From the NCBI GenBank assembly GCA_016926265.1, contig JAFGOW010000101.1, positions 1 through 41,263 of the forward strand: a stretch of 41,263 nucleotides of DNA, in the 5' to 3' direction. Below are positions 33,635-41,263 of the stretch, piece by piece. The notes under the pieces were generated by a model. That model saw only the letters and a list, made by a program, of their open reading frames with translations. It did no database searches and had not been told where the DNA came from. Position numbers and translations under genes: made by a program. Position 1 is the stretch's first letter. Each line of letters opens with the position of its first letter. Source of the DNA: Deltaproteobacteria bacterium (GTDB lineage: Bacteria > Desulfobacterota > Desulfuromonadia > Desulfuromonadales > JAAYDE01).

Positions 33635-35071
33635 ATGTCCTTGCGCACGATTTTGCTGGTGGATGGAAACCGTCATGAAAGAGAGCGGGTTGTGGTGCCG
33701 CTCCGGAAAGAGATCGACTGCGTTGTTCTGGAAGCGGAAAACCCCGAGATTGCCTTGGAAATTCTCGACAAGGAGCGGATTTCCCTGCTTTTGACGGATC
33801 TTTTCCTGCCTCAGAAGGAGGGCTTGGAGCTGATCCGGAAGGTTCAGAAGGTGGACCCCGAGGTGGTTTCCATGGCGGTTGTTCCTCTCAACAACCGGGA
33901 AATGGAAGTGGAGGCTCTGAAACTGGGGGCCTTTTTCTATATCCATACCCCCTACGATTTTTCCGAGGCCGTGATCGGCTCTTCACGGGCCTTGAGTTTT
34001 CATGATCTGCAGCTTCACGGTGAAACGCGGGGGGCTCAAATCCGCAAGCGGGACGGCTTTTTCGGCATCATCGGCCAATCCCCGGCCATGGAAAAACTTT
34101 ACCGGGTCGTGGAACGGGTGGCGGCGGACGGCGAATCGACGGTTCTGCTGTACGGGGAAAGCGGCACCGGCAAGGAACTTTTTGCCCGCGCCATTCATGG
34201 TTTGAGCCCCCGCAAGGGGAAAAACCTGGTTCCCGTCAACTGTGCCGCCATCCCCGATGAGTTGCTGGAGAGCGAACTGTTCGGCTATGTCAAGGGGGCC
34301 TTCACCGGCGCGGTCCAATCAAAGATCGGCCGCATTCAGTACGCCGACGGAGGAACGCTGTTCCTGGATGAAATCGGGGACATGAAACCGAATCTGCAGG
34401 CCAAGCTGCTGCGGGTGCTGCAGGAGCGGGAATTCGAACCGGTGGGCGCCGTCAAGTCGGTCCCCGTCGATGTCCGGGTGGTGGCGGCCACCCACCGGGA
34501 TCTGGAAAAGCTGGTGGAGGATGGGAAGTTCCGCGAGGATCTCTATTACCGCCTCAACGTGGTTCCCCTCACCATCCCGCCGTTGCGGGACCGGGATGAT
34601 GACATCCCCGAACTGGTGGATCAGTTTGTCCGGTGCTTCAGCCGCAACCGCAACCTGGGCGAAACCTGCTTTGAGCCGGAGGTCATCCAATCGTTGCGAG
34701 GATACCGCTGGCCGGGAAATGTGCGGGAACTGAAGAACCTGGTTCAGAGGATGGTGGTTCTGCATGGCGGTGAATCGATCACCCTCGATCTGCTTCCCGA
34801 GAAATACGGCGTTCCGGCCGGGGGCGGCAATGGCCGCGAACTGGAGGAAACGATCGTGGTGGCGCCGCCCCCCCCGAGGGCGGAGGTTTTGGGGCAAGGT
34901 CCCATCGATTTCAATTCCCTGGTGAGTGAGTTCGAGGACCGCCTGATTTTACAGGCCCTGACGCGGACCGGAGGCAATAAGAAGGAGGCCGCGGAACTTC
35001 TGAATCTGAAAAGGACCACTTTGCTGGAAAAGATCAAGAAGAAGGGGATCGACGAGCGCAAGGAAAGCTAA
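33635..35071 (+). CDS. Sigma-54-dependent activator with degenerate receiver (FleQ/FlrA-like)
   Basis: A 478-residue enhancer-binding protein; ATG 33635 follows GGGGGGAG. The receiver-like domain keeps a candidate phosphoacceptor D55 (LLLTDLFLP). It has D10-G11 where an acidic pair is expected, no Thr/Ser at the usual switch position (SMAVVPLNN) and Thr in place of the conserved lysine (YIHTPYDF), so phosphorylation is unlikely. The AAA+ domain is intact: [39 protein letters not shown]. The C-terminal [30 protein letters not shown] resembles FleQ/FlrA flagellar master regulators. It is not paired with a kinase gene. A role in flagellar or motility control fits the nearby chemotaxis genes but is inference. 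Confidence 0.88.
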   Translation: MSLRTILLVDGNRHERERVVVPLRKEIDCVVLEAENPEIALEILDKERISLLLTDLFLPQKEGLELIRKVQKVDPEVVSMAVVPLNNREMEVEALKLGAFFYIHTPYDFSEAVIGSSRALSFHDLQLHGETRGAQIRKRDGFFGIIGQSPAMEKLYRVVERVAADGESTVLLYGESGTGKELFARAIHGLSPRKGKNLVPVNCAAIPDELLESELFGYVKGAFTGAVQSKIGRIQYADGGTLFLDEIGDMKPNLQAKLLRVLQEREFEPVGAVKSVPVDVRVVAATHRDLEKLVEDGKFREDLYYRLNVVPLTIPPLRDRDDDIPELVDQFVRCFSRNRNLGETCFEPEVIQSLRGYRWPGNVRELKNLVQRMVVLHGGESITLDLLPEKYGVPAGGGNGRELEETIVVAPPPPRAEVLGQGPIDFNSLVSEFEDRLILQALTRTGGNKKEAAELLNLKRTTLLEKIKKKGIDERKES

Positions 35072-35083
35072 CGGCTGCCGAGG

Positions 35084-35111
35084 AAAGCCCGTCCGAGCGA
35101 CGGGCTTTTTT
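35084..35111 (+). terminator. Rho-independent terminator after the activator gene
   Basis: AAAGCCCGTC (35084-35093) pairs with GACGGGCTTT (35099-35108) around CGAGC, followed by T to 35111. It starts 12 bases after the stop codon. Confidence 0.9.
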
Positions 35112-35188
35112 GTGGCGGGGTTCCGGATGACGCTTTTCAGGGAATCCCTTGCGGACGGCGGCATCCCCGGTGGTTGCCGGCAACGCTG

Positions 35189-36316
35189 TCAGGAAGCCTT
35201 CCGGAACATGTGCTTTTCGGCTTTTTCCTGGATTTCCGCGGTGCTGGCGGGGGTTACCAGAATGTCGCAACTGCCGTATTTGACCGCCTGCAGAACATGG
35301 GCGCGGGTCCATTTGGGGCCGGCGGCAATCAATGGCACCGGATTTGAAGCCGCCGATTTGACCTTGATGGCGGCGGCGAAGCCCTGGTCATCGACCTCCT
35401 TCATGATGAGAAAGATCCCCCGGACCAACCGGGCCTGAAAAATTTCCTTGAATTCTTCTTTGAATCCCTTCAACACGCAGCGATGCCCCCGTGACTCCAG
35501 CGATTCGGCAAAGACCTGAGCTTCTTCCTGAGCATCGGACAGCAGCAGAATAACCTCTTCTTCATCGGCAGCGGCAGCCGGAAGAGCGCTTTCAGGCGCT
35601 TCCGGACCTTCCCCCTTGGCCTCCGGCGGCGGCGCGGTGGGGGCTTCGTCCGGTCCCCGGACTTCGGGGCCGGCGGCGGCTTTCCCGGCAGCGGATGTTT
35701 TCTGGGCGGGCGCTTTCTTCTCTTCGGGTTTGGGAGCGGCCTCGGCGCTTTCGATCCCCAGCAGGGGAGTCGGCAGAATGATGAAAAGGGAACTCAGTTT
35801 CTTGCCGTCCTTTTCCACCGAGAAGGAGGCCATGAACATCTGCTGATCGGGGAAAGGCTGATCGGAGGGGATGTCGATCTTGTTTTTGGCCAGCGTCTCG
35901 AGCCCCGCTTTCGAGAATCGCAGGGCTCCTTCGTACTGGTCGCCGAAGCTTTGGGTCAATGCCCCGGCGATGATGTTGGCGATCTCGCCGAAAGCGTCGT
36001 TTTCCTCGGTGCCAAAGACCTCCTTGCTGATGCGCTGTTCGAGTTCGGTGGCCGGAAGCATGACCAGGGCGCCGGCGAACAGGATGGCATCCTTGATGTC
36101 GGTGAAAAGATAGCACTCCCCCTTGTTGTCCCCCGAGACGGAGAAGCGGGTCATCACCGATTTTTTGGCGAACCTGGAACAGCACTCTTTCTTGGAGATC
36201 AGATTGGTCTCCAGCAGGGTGAGGTGAAGCTGGGCATCGATGAGGAGGCCTACCTCCTCCTCGATCTTTTCCGCCGCCGTTTCAAATACGGAAGTGAGGT
36301 TTTCCAGCTTTTCCAT
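35189..36316 (-). CDS. CheX-like phosphatase domain fused to a pseudo-receiver
   Basis: A 375-residue protein. The N-terminal 185 residues are CheC/CheX/FliN-like, with the phosphatase-type helix ENDAFGEIANIIAGALTQSF containing E-x-x-N. A 55-residue Ala/Pro/Glu/Lys linker follows. The C-terminal 120 residues (VILLLSDAQEEAQVF to ILVTPASTAEIQEKAE) look like a receiver fold. The phosphoacceptor aspartate position is hydrophobic (GIFLIMKE), and the conserved lysine is replaced in ILVTP, so it should not be phosphorylated. It is the last gene of the chemotaxis set, separated from cheX by about 190 bases and a terminator, so it may be transcribed separately. The start has a poor ribosome site. The gap upstream (36385-36450) is unusually AT-rich. 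Confidence 0.82.
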   Translation of the reverse strand: MEKLENLTSVFETAAEKIEEEVGLLIDAQLHLTLLETNLISKKECCSRFAKKSVMTRFSVSGDNKGECYLFTDIKDAILFAGALVMLPATELEQRISKEVFGTEENDAFGEIANIIAGALTQSFGDQYEGALRFSKAGLETLAKNKIDIPSDQPFPDQQMFMASFSVEKDGKKLSSLFIILPTPLLGIESAEAAPKPEEKKAPAQKTSAAGKAAAGPEVRGPDEAPTAPPPEAKGEGPEAPESALPAAAADEEEVILLLSDAQEEAQVFAESLESRGHRCVLKGFKEEFKEIFQARLVRGIFLIMKEVDDQGFAAAIKVKSAASNPVPLIAAGPKWTRAHVLQAVKYGSCDILVTPASTAEIQEKAEKHMFRKAS

Positions 36317-36444
36317 GAGGCTTCAGAAGGAGCAAAAGGGTTGAAGGATAGTCATTCGCTTCCTTGGGCATTTTGCCGGAAGCCATTGGGGTTTTCAATG
36401 AATATTTTTACAAATTATTGAATTTTTTAAAGAAAATAAATAGG

Positions 36445-36471
36445 TAAAATAAAAGGGAGAGCCGGACTCCC
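36445..36471 (-). terminator. Minus-strand terminator after cheX
   Basis: Read on the minus strand, GGGAG and CTCCC pair around seven bases (36455-36471), followed by TTTTATTTTA. It would end the operon coming from cheR. Confidence 0.65.
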
Positions 36472-36507
36472 GCTCCCCCTTTGTCGGCAGTTTGAATGGC
36501 TGGCCTC

Positions 36508-36978
36508 TCATCCGCCGTTCTGTTTTTCGAAATGGAGCTGGATGAGCAACTGGCCCGCTTCGGTCTCGAAGGGAACGATCAGATGGGTTCCCTGGGAGCG
36601 GTTGATGTCGAGGGTATACTTCTCGCCGCTGACCGAGGAAGGGACCGAAAGCTGGATATCCTTGCCGCTGCTGGAGAGCATCGCCTTGATGCTGCCGGCC
36701 AGCATATTGGCCAGTTCTCCGAAGGCGTCGAGGACATCGTCGTTGATTTCGTCCACATCCGTCATCAGGAACTGGGACGTGATTTTCTTGGCCAGGGGGT
36801 AGGGGGCGTGAACCGCCACGATCCCCTTGTAGAGCCCCCCCATCCCGACCATCCCCGAAACCGTTTCCGAAAACGATTCAGGGGGGGTGCCGATCTCGGC
36901 CTGGGGAGCAATCTCCATGGCCAGCATGCTTTGAAACACTTCCTGCGTGGCGTCGGCCAACTGTTGATAGATTTCCAC
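36508..36978 (-). CDS. cheX: Chemotaxis protein CheX
   Basis: A 156-residue CheY-P phosphatase family protein, the usual CheX length. The catalytic helix is DDVLDAFGELANMLAGSIKAML with E and N spaced as E-x-x-N; GLYKGIVAVHAPYPLAKKIT and the last strand GQLLIQLHFEKQ complete the fold. The start codon is GTG with AGGAG and GAGG just upstream. It lies 13 bases downstream of the cheY at 36992, suggesting that this CheY is its substrate. It is the last gene before a terminator. Confidence 0.85.
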   Translation of the reverse strand: MEIYQQLADATQEVFQSMLAMEIAPQAEIGTPPESFSETVSGMVGMGGLYKGIVAVHAPYPLAKKITSQFLMTDVDEINDDVLDAFGELANMLAGSIKAMLSSSGKDIQLSVPSSVSGEKYTLDINRSQGTHLIVPFETEAGQLLIQLHFEKQNGG

Positions 36979-36991
36979 GTCCTCGCTCCTG

Positions 36992-37360
36992 TCAGATGCC
37001 GCCGAGCGTATTCTGAATCTGCTCTGGGGTAAAGGGTTTTTTGATGCTCCCCTTGGCGCCGAGATTGATGGCTTCGTTGATGACGTCGGCTGCCGATTCG
37101 GTGGTGATCATGAACACGGGGATGTTCTTGATCTTATCGTTGGCCTTTTTTTGACGCAGGAATTCGATCCCGTCCATGTTGGGCATGTTGATGTCGCTCA
37201 GGATCACGTCCGGTTTTTCGCTTTCCAGGATTTTCAGGGCCTCCGCGCCGTCCCCCGCTTCCAGGACCTTGTCGTATTCAAGCCCTGCCTGCCGCAGCGA
37301 GCGGCCAATGATTTTTCTCATGGTATTGGAGTCGTCGATGATCAGAATCTGCTTGCCCAT
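36992..37360 (-). CDS. cheY: CheY-like single-domain response regulator (1)
   Basis: A 122-residue receiver. The frame is open further upstream, but the ATG at 37360 follows GGAGAG and starts exactly at the receiver (MGKQILIIDDSNTMRKIIGRSLR). The acidic pair DD, phosphoacceptor in VILSDINMPNMDG, Thr in FMITTES and Lys in SIKKPFTP are intact. The protein has no output domain. Neighbouring cheX genes on each side suggest a CheY/CheX pair. Whether it acts on a flagellar switch or on pili is not shown. Confidence 0.88.
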   Translation of the reverse strand: MGKQILIIDDSNTMRKIIGRSLRQAGLEYDKVLEAGDGAEALKILESEKPDVILSDINMPNMDGIEFLRQKKANDKIKNIPVFMITTESAADVINEAINLGAKGSIKKPFTPEQIQNTLGGI

Positions 37361-37416
37361 GGTTGCTCTCCTGTTGTGTAAAGAATCGAATCCGTTGGGA
37401 TGGCAAAAAGGTTGGC

Positions 37417-37866
37417 TCAGGGGCGATACTCGTCTCCCGCATAGGCCAAATGGAAAAACTGGTCCTGAGATTGAAAATACCAGATTTTTTCCGGAGCGGA
37501 GCGCGCCTGCTCCTCGCGGCGGGGAAGCCCCAGCAGGAAGGTCTGTTCTTCCGAGAGCATTTCTTTCAGGGTCTGCCCGGCGATGGTGTTCAGGAGCTCG
37601 AACAGGGTGTCCTGGAATACCTGGTCGTTGAGCTCTTCCGCCGGAATGGCGTAGACGGTTTCCGCGATGAGGATCAGAAGCGCCTTGGGGAGGCAGAGGC
37701 GGAAATCTCCGTGGAAGGGCTCCAGTACCGCCAGAGAAACCTCCCGGGGATCCGCCAGAAGCTTCTGCTTGTCGTTGGGCTGCTGGCTGAAGACCTCCAT
37801 GAAGGCCATTCCTTCGAAGGTCTCCACCACGGCTTTGCGAATGGCTTTTTCCATGGTATCCGGCAT
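37417..37866 (-). CDS. CheX-family protein (second copy)
   Basis: A 149-residue protein beginning DTMEKAIRKAVVETFEGMAFMEV, a typical CheX/FliN-like N-terminal helix. The second helix QDTLFELLNTIAGQTLKEML carries E-x-x-N, the phosphatase pair of CheC/CheX. The segment EQTFLLGLPRREE and the end QDQFFHLAYAGDE are strands. It differs enough from the CheX at 36508 to be a distinct paralogue. Its ATG is only two bases from the stop of the preceding cheY (37869), so the pair is coupled. The phosphatase activity is inferred from the motif. Confidence 0.78.
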   Translation of the reverse strand: MPDTMEKAIRKAVVETFEGMAFMEVFSQQPNDKQKLLADPREVSLAVLEPFHGDFRLCLPKALLILIAETVYAIPAEELNDQVFQDTLFELLNTIAGQTLKEMLSEEQTFLLGLPRREEQARSAPEKIWYFQSQDQFFHLAYAGDEYRP

Positions 37867-37868
37867 GG

Positions 37869-38252
37869 TCAGATTTCCTCCGTTGACAGCACGGCCTCAA
37901 TGACAGGCGACAAGGTGGCGGGGGAGATCGGTTTGTTCAGGACCGCGGCAGCCCCCTGGGCGACCAGTTCCTTTTCCTTGGCGGGATTGCCGGCGCTGGT
38001 GATGACGACGACCGGGATATCGGTCAACTTGGGGCTGGCCTTGACCCGTTGCAGCAGACTCTGCCCGTCCATGCGGGGCATGTTGAGATCCGTGAGCAGC
38101 AGATCGAAATTCCCTTTTTTCACCTGCTCCAGGGCGTCGGCTCCATCGACCGCCTCCGAGATGGTGACATCTTCGAGGCCGAGGATGTCGAGGCAGCGGC
38201 GGATGAAGAGTCTGGCGGTCTGAGAGTCGTCGGCGATCAAAATGTGGCGCAT
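37869..38252 (-). CDS. cheY: CheY-like single-domain response regulator (2)
   Basis: A 127-residue receiver with DD in LIADDSQTARLFIRR, phosphoacceptor in LLLTDLNMPRMDG, Thr/Ser in VVITSAGNP and Lys in LNKPISPATL. All residues for phosphotransfer are present. It is preceded by AGGAGAATTGACC. It overlaps nothing but has three bases between it and the HDOD gene and two before the second CheX, so it belongs to the same transcript. The two CheY copies are clearly different in sequence, not a recent duplication. Confidence 0.88.
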   Translation of the reverse strand: MRHILIADDSQTARLFIRRCLDILGLEDVTISEAVDGADALEQVKKGNFDLLLTDLNMPRMDGQSLLQRVKASPKLTDIPVVVITSAGNPAKEKELVAQGAAAVLNKPISPATLSPVIEAVLSTEEI

Positions 38253-38255
38253 TGG

Positions 38256-39128
38256 TCAATTCTCCTGTGAATTGTCCAGAGAGGTCAGAGCGGGCCGGAA
38301 CTGGGTTTCCGTGTCGGCGATGATTTTGGTCAGCTCCACGGGGGAGATGACATAGTAGTCTTCATAGGCTCCGTCCAGATGGTACTGGAGGGCATCGCTG
38401 CCGGTGGCATGGCCGCTCATCATGGCCAGGATATCCCCCAGGTGAACGGCATAAACCAGCGGTTTGTAGCATTCCAGGGCCTTCGAGGGCTCATGGTGAT
38501 AGCGGATGACCTCCTGAATTGCCTCCGGGAGCTTCCAGTGCTTGGCCAGTTCGAAGCCGAGTTCCGCGTGGTGGTGGCCGGAAAACTGTACTTCGGCGTT
38601 GAGGTAATCGGAAGCCTCTCCGGAATCGATGACCTTTACCGCCTTTTCGGCCGTGCCTTCCAGATGGCTGGAGATCACGAATTTGCCGATGTCGTGCAGT
38701 AGGCCGGCGGTGAAGGCCAGCTCTTTTTCGAGCTCCTCCTTGGCGTATTTGGCCACCTCGCGGGAGGCAAAGGCGGTGAAGAGATCGTGCCGCCAGAGGT
38801 CGCCGGGATAGCTTTCATAGCCCGGCAGGCCCTTCTGGAAAACCTCACCGGCACTCTCAGCAATGACCATACCAACGATCATCCTTTCCCCCAAAAAAGA
38901 GATCGCCCGGTCGATGGAATTGATCGGCTGCAGCAGGTTGAAGGCCGCGGAGTTGACGATCCGCAGCGTCTTGGCGGTGAGCGCCGCGTCGAATTTGACC
39001 AGCTGGATGATGTCGTTCAGGCTGTGGTCCGGTTTCGAATTGATTTCCAGCAGCCGGCTGGCATTGGGCGAAAGGACCGCGATTTTCGCGATTTCCTGAT
39101 GCAGGGGGTGATCTGTTTTTTCTTTCAT
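38256..39128 (-). CDS. HDOD domain protein
   Basis: A 290-residue protein of the HDOD family, an HD-related output domain found in signalling proteins. Visible are IAVLSPNASRLLEINSKPDHSLNDIIQLVKFDAALTAKT in the N-terminal part, the family segment RIVNSAAFNLLQPINSIDRAISFLG, the HD-like motif GLLHDIGKFV and ELAKHWKLPEAIQEVIRYHHEP. Unlike many HDOD proteins it has no receiver or other domain. HDOD proteins usually lack confirmed enzymatic activity; roles in motility and stress signalling are known in some proteobacteria. It sits between cheD and cheY in the operon, so a role in the chemotaxis pathway is likely but undefined. Confidence 0.88.
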   Translation of the reverse strand: MKEKTDHPLHQEIAKIAVLSPNASRLLEINSKPDHSLNDIIQLVKFDAALTAKTLRIVNSAAFNLLQPINSIDRAISFLGERMIVGMVIAESAGEVFQKGLPGYESYPGDLWRHDLFTAFASREVAKYAKEELEKELAFTAGLLHDIGKFVISSHLEGTAEKAVKVIDSGEASDYLNAEVQFSGHHHAELGFELAKHWKLPEAIQEVIRYHHEPSKALECYKPLVYAVHLGDILAMMSGHATGSDALQYHLDGAYEDYYVISPVELTKIIADTETQFRPALTSLDNSQEN

Positions 39129-39137
39129 GGCGCCACC

Positions 39138-39626
39138 TTACAATGTCCAAGTGCCCCGCGCGGGGGAGAAGATGCGGACCTCGCCGGTGCCGACATGGAT
39201 CGAGACGGTGCGGCTGATGGTGCCGCCGACCTCTTCGGCGACGGCGCCGAGCCCCTGGGCCCACAGCAATTTTTTGATTGCGATGAGATTGCGTTTGCCG
39301 ATGTTGAAGATTTCGTTGTTGTCCATGATGGAGGCTCCCCCTATGAGCTTGATCTTCAACCCTTTGCCCTTTTTATCGCAGCCGATCCGGGCCATGGCGC
39401 CGAACAGCAGGGGAAGGCCGGAATCGGCGAAAAAACCGGGCCGTTCCTTGGCGCGGGTGGGGTTGACCTTCATTTCCGGCAGGGCGATATGAATCATTCC
39501 TGCCGCATGAAGGGCCGGGTTGAAGAGAACCACGGCCACGCAGGAGCCGAGGGCAAAGGTCTTGATGGTGGCGTTGGGATCGTTGGAAACTCCGAAATCC
39601 CCGATCCCGAGGACGATATCACTCAT
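39138..39626 (-). CDS. cheD: Chemoreceptor glutamine deamidase CheD
   Basis: A 162-residue enzyme that deamidates specific glutamines of methyl-accepting chemotaxis proteins. The catalytic C29 is in FALGSCVAVVL, H46 in AGMIHIALP, and the thr/ser-containing VGGTISRTVSI segment is near the C-terminus, with KIKLIGGASIM and IGKRNLIAIKKLL in between. Its start overlaps the cheB stop by four bases. In B. subtilis CheD partners with CheC; here no CheC is present, but CheX paralogues are nearby. Confidence 0.93.
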   Translation of the reverse strand: MSDIVLGIGDFGVSNDPNATIKTFALGSCVAVVLFNPALHAAGMIHIALPEMKVNPTRAKERPGFFADSGLPLLFGAMARIGCDKKGKGLKIKLIGGASIMDNNEIFNIGKRNLIAIKKLLWAQGLGAVAEEVGGTISRTVSIHVGTGEVRIFSPARGTWTL

Positions 39627-40684
39627 TTGCCGAGCTCCGTGAGGAGTTGGAAGGTTACATTGGCAATCTGATCAAGCGGGACCAGGCGTTCGGCCCCCCC
39701 CTTCTCGTAGGCGACTTTGGGCATCCCGAAGACCACGGAACTCTCTTCGTCCTGGGCGATGTTGCGGGCGCCAGCCTTGCGCATCTCCAGCATCCCGTTG
39801 GCACCGTCCCCCCCCATTCCGGTCAGCATGATGCCGACGGCGTTGGGGCCCACCTCCCTGGCCACCGATTCCATCATGACATCGACGGAGGGGCAATGGC
39901 CGTTGACCTTTTCCCCTTCCTGGCAGAGGACCTGGTAGGTGCCGCCGCTCCGTTTCACCCGCAGGTGTTTGCCCCCCGGCGCCACCAGAATCAGCCCCTG
40001 GCGGACCCGGTCGCCCGTTTCGGCTTCCTTGACCTCCATGGCGCAGAGCTGGTTGAGGCGTTCGGCGAACATGCGGGTGAAGCCCGACGGCATGTGCTGG
40101 ACGATGACCACCCCCGGCATGTCGGCGGGGTAGAGGGTGATGACCTTCTTGATCGCTTCGGTGCCGCCGGTGGAGGCGCCGATGGCGATCACCTTGTCGG
40201 TGGAGTTGGCGAGGAACTCCCGCTTGGCGGCCGGGATCTCTTTTTTGATGGTTTCCCGGTCTTTTTTCCAGCGCGAGACGTTGGCCCGCGAGGCGATTTT
40301 GACTTTTTCGCACAGGGCCAGGATCATGGTCGAAAGGCTTTGGGCGACGTTGGAGGTCGGTTTGGTCACGAAATCGACGGCGCCGGCATCCAGGGCGTCG
40401 AGGGTGATCTGCTTTCCCTTCTGGGTCAGGGAGCTGACCATGACCACCGGCAGCGGATACTGGGGCATCAGCCGGCGCAGGAACTCGATGCCGTCCATCT
40501 TCGGCATTTCCACGTCGAGGGTCAGCACGTCCGGTTTCAGTTGCAGGATCTTGTCCCTGGCGATATAGGGATCGGCCGCGGAGCCGACCACCTCGATGGC
40601 CGGATCCATGTTCAGTCCCTGGGTCAGGATCTGCCGGACCAGCGCCGAATCGTCGATGACCAGGACGCGGATTTTATTCGTCAT
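39623..40684 (-). CDS. cheB: Protein-glutamate methylesterase CheB
   Basis: A 353-residue protein. The receiver has D11-D12, phosphoacceptor D57 in VLTLDVEMPKMDG and the lysine in FVTKPTSN. The linker leads to the methylesterase domain with the catalytic serine in IGASTGGTEAI, histidine in VIVQHMPSGFT and aspartate in LTGMGGDGANG. It removes methyl groups from receptor glutamates and can deamidate glutamines. It overlaps cheR upstream and cheD downstream by four bases each. Length is normal for CheB. Confidence 0.95.
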   Translation of the reverse strand: MTNKIRVLVIDDSALVRQILTQGLNMDPAIEVVGSAADPYIARDKILQLKPDVLTLDVEMPKMDGIEFLRRLMPQYPLPVVMVSSLTQKGKQITLDALDAGAVDFVTKPTSNVAQSLSTMILALCEKVKIASRANVSRWKKDRETIKKEIPAAKREFLANSTDKVIAIGASTGGTEAIKKVITLYPADMPGVVIVQHMPSGFTRMFAERLNQLCAMEVKEAETGDRVRQGLILVAPGGKHLRVKRSGGTYQVLCQEGEKVNGHCPSVDVMMESVAREVGPNAVGIMLTGMGGDGANGMLEMRKAGARNIAQDEESSVVFGMPKVAYEKGGAERLVPLDQIANVTFQLLTELGK

Positions 40685-41263
40685 GCGGCCTCGCTTTTTT
40701 GGTAGATGGCGGGCTTGATGTACTGGTAGAGACCCCCTTTGCGGCCCAGGGTCTCCGAGTGACCGATGAAGAGGAAACCCTCGGGTTCCGTCAAACCGTG
40801 AAATTTTTCCACCACCCGTTTCTTGTCCTGTTCGTCGAAATAGATCATCACGTTGCGGCAGAAAATGATATGGAAAGGTTTTTTGAAGGGGTAGACCGCG
40901 TTCATCAAATTGAAACGGCGGAAGGTGATCTCGGCGCGCAACCGGTCGTTCATCCGCCAGGAGCCGTCGGCAAGCCGGGTGACATATCTTTTGCGGAGAT
41001 GGTCCGGCAGCGAGGCGATTCTCTCCTCAGAGTAAATACCATTTCGGGCCACGGTCAAGACCCGGTCTGAAATATCGGTGGCCAGAAGGCCGGCATTCCA
41101 ACTGGAGTAGTCTTTGCCCAGGCACTCCATCATCAGCATCATCAACATGTAGGCTTCTTCGCCGCTGGAGCAGCCGGCGCACCAGACGCGGAGATCCTTT
41201 TCCCCCCGCGAGCGGAGCCGCTCGACCGTCTCCGGCAGGGCGCGGTCGAGGAAAAAATCGAAA
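40681..41263 (-). CDS. cheR: Chemotaxis protein methyltransferase CheR (partial, N-terminus outside window)
   Basis: The C-terminal 193 or so residues are visible; the frame runs off the right edge and no start is in the window, so the ATG at 41148 is internal. The SAM-binding motif RVWCAGCSSGEEAYML lies just inside the edge, followed by ATDISDRVLTVARNGIYSEE, NLMNAVYPFKKPFHIIFCRNVMIYFDE and the end GFLFIGHSETLG, all standard for CheR. It methylates glutamates of chemoreceptors in opposition to CheB. It is the first visible gene of the operon; cheA, cheW or receptors may lie beyond the edge. Confidence 0.93.
   Translation of the reverse strand, partial: FDFFLDRALPETVERLRSRGEKDLRVWCAGCSSGEEAYMLMMLMMECLGKDYSSWNAGLLATDISDRVLTVARNGIYSEERIASLPDHLRKRYVTRLADGSWRMNDRLRAEITFRRFNLMNAVYPFKKPFHIIFCRNVMIYFDEQDKKRVVEKFHGLTEPEGFLFIGHSETLGRKGGLYQYIKPAIYQKSEAA

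Overview
The window is GC-rich bacterial chromosome that looks like a member of the Desulfuromonadales (the Geobacter / Pelobacter / Desulfuromonas group). The main evidence is a truncated Geobacter-type pilin with a separate secreted partner gene in a pilB-pilT-pilC-pilS-pilR-pilA cluster, several sigma-54 activators, a chemotaxis operon rich in CheX, CheY and HDOD proteins, and an anaerobic-type fused CbiET. No rRNA, tRNA, CRISPR array, transposase or phage gene was seen.

Layout. (1) 1-350 is gene-free and holds a paired inverted repeat. (2) 351-2257, minus strand: aguB and aguA, agmatine to putrescine. (3) 2397-12701, plus strand: a membrane histidine kinase and NtrC-type activator, then a sigma-54 promoter and the minor pilin operon fimU-pilV-pilW-pilX-(small secreted protein)-pilY1-pilE. 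(4) 12895-16301: a DUF1015 gene, a 62-bp perfect palindrome, ribF and aroE. (5) 16343-25555: pilB, pilT, pilC, pilS, pilR, then a sigma-54 promoter driving the short pilin pilA and a secreted PilA-C-like partner. Dispersed repeats interrupt this cluster before pilT and between pilS and pilR. (6) 26084-28682: an ABC-2 exporter pair plus a membrane-anchored helical-repeat protein. (7) 28696-31134: cobalamin genes (short CbiX, CbiET) and a one-TM, proline-rich, zinc-ribbon protein. (8) 31213-33276, minus strand: an EF-G paralogue outside a str operon. (9) 33635-35071: an activator with a degenerate receiver. (10) 35189-41263, minus strand: cheR-cheB-cheD-HDOD-cheY-cheX-cheY-cheX, then a CheX/pseudo-receiver fusion; cheR runs off the window.

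How it fits together. Most of the window builds and controls a type IV pilus used for motility or extracellular electron transfer. PilB extends, PilT retracts and PilC is the platform. The fimU-pilE set is the priming and tip complex. PilS/PilR most likely drive pilA, and the first kinase/activator pair most likely drives the minor pilins. Both pilin promoters match the GG-N10-GC sigma-54 pattern, and each has candidate activator sites about 120-150 bp upstream. The chemotaxis operon could steer pili or flagella; the window does not decide which.

The observations most worth following up are the aromatic-dense 60-residue pilin with its partner, the paired sigma-54 circuits, the 62-bp palindrome, the ABC/helical-repeat unit beside pilA, and the three CheX proteins, one fused to a dead receiver. 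All functional calls rest on motif and family recognition by eye; no database search was run.
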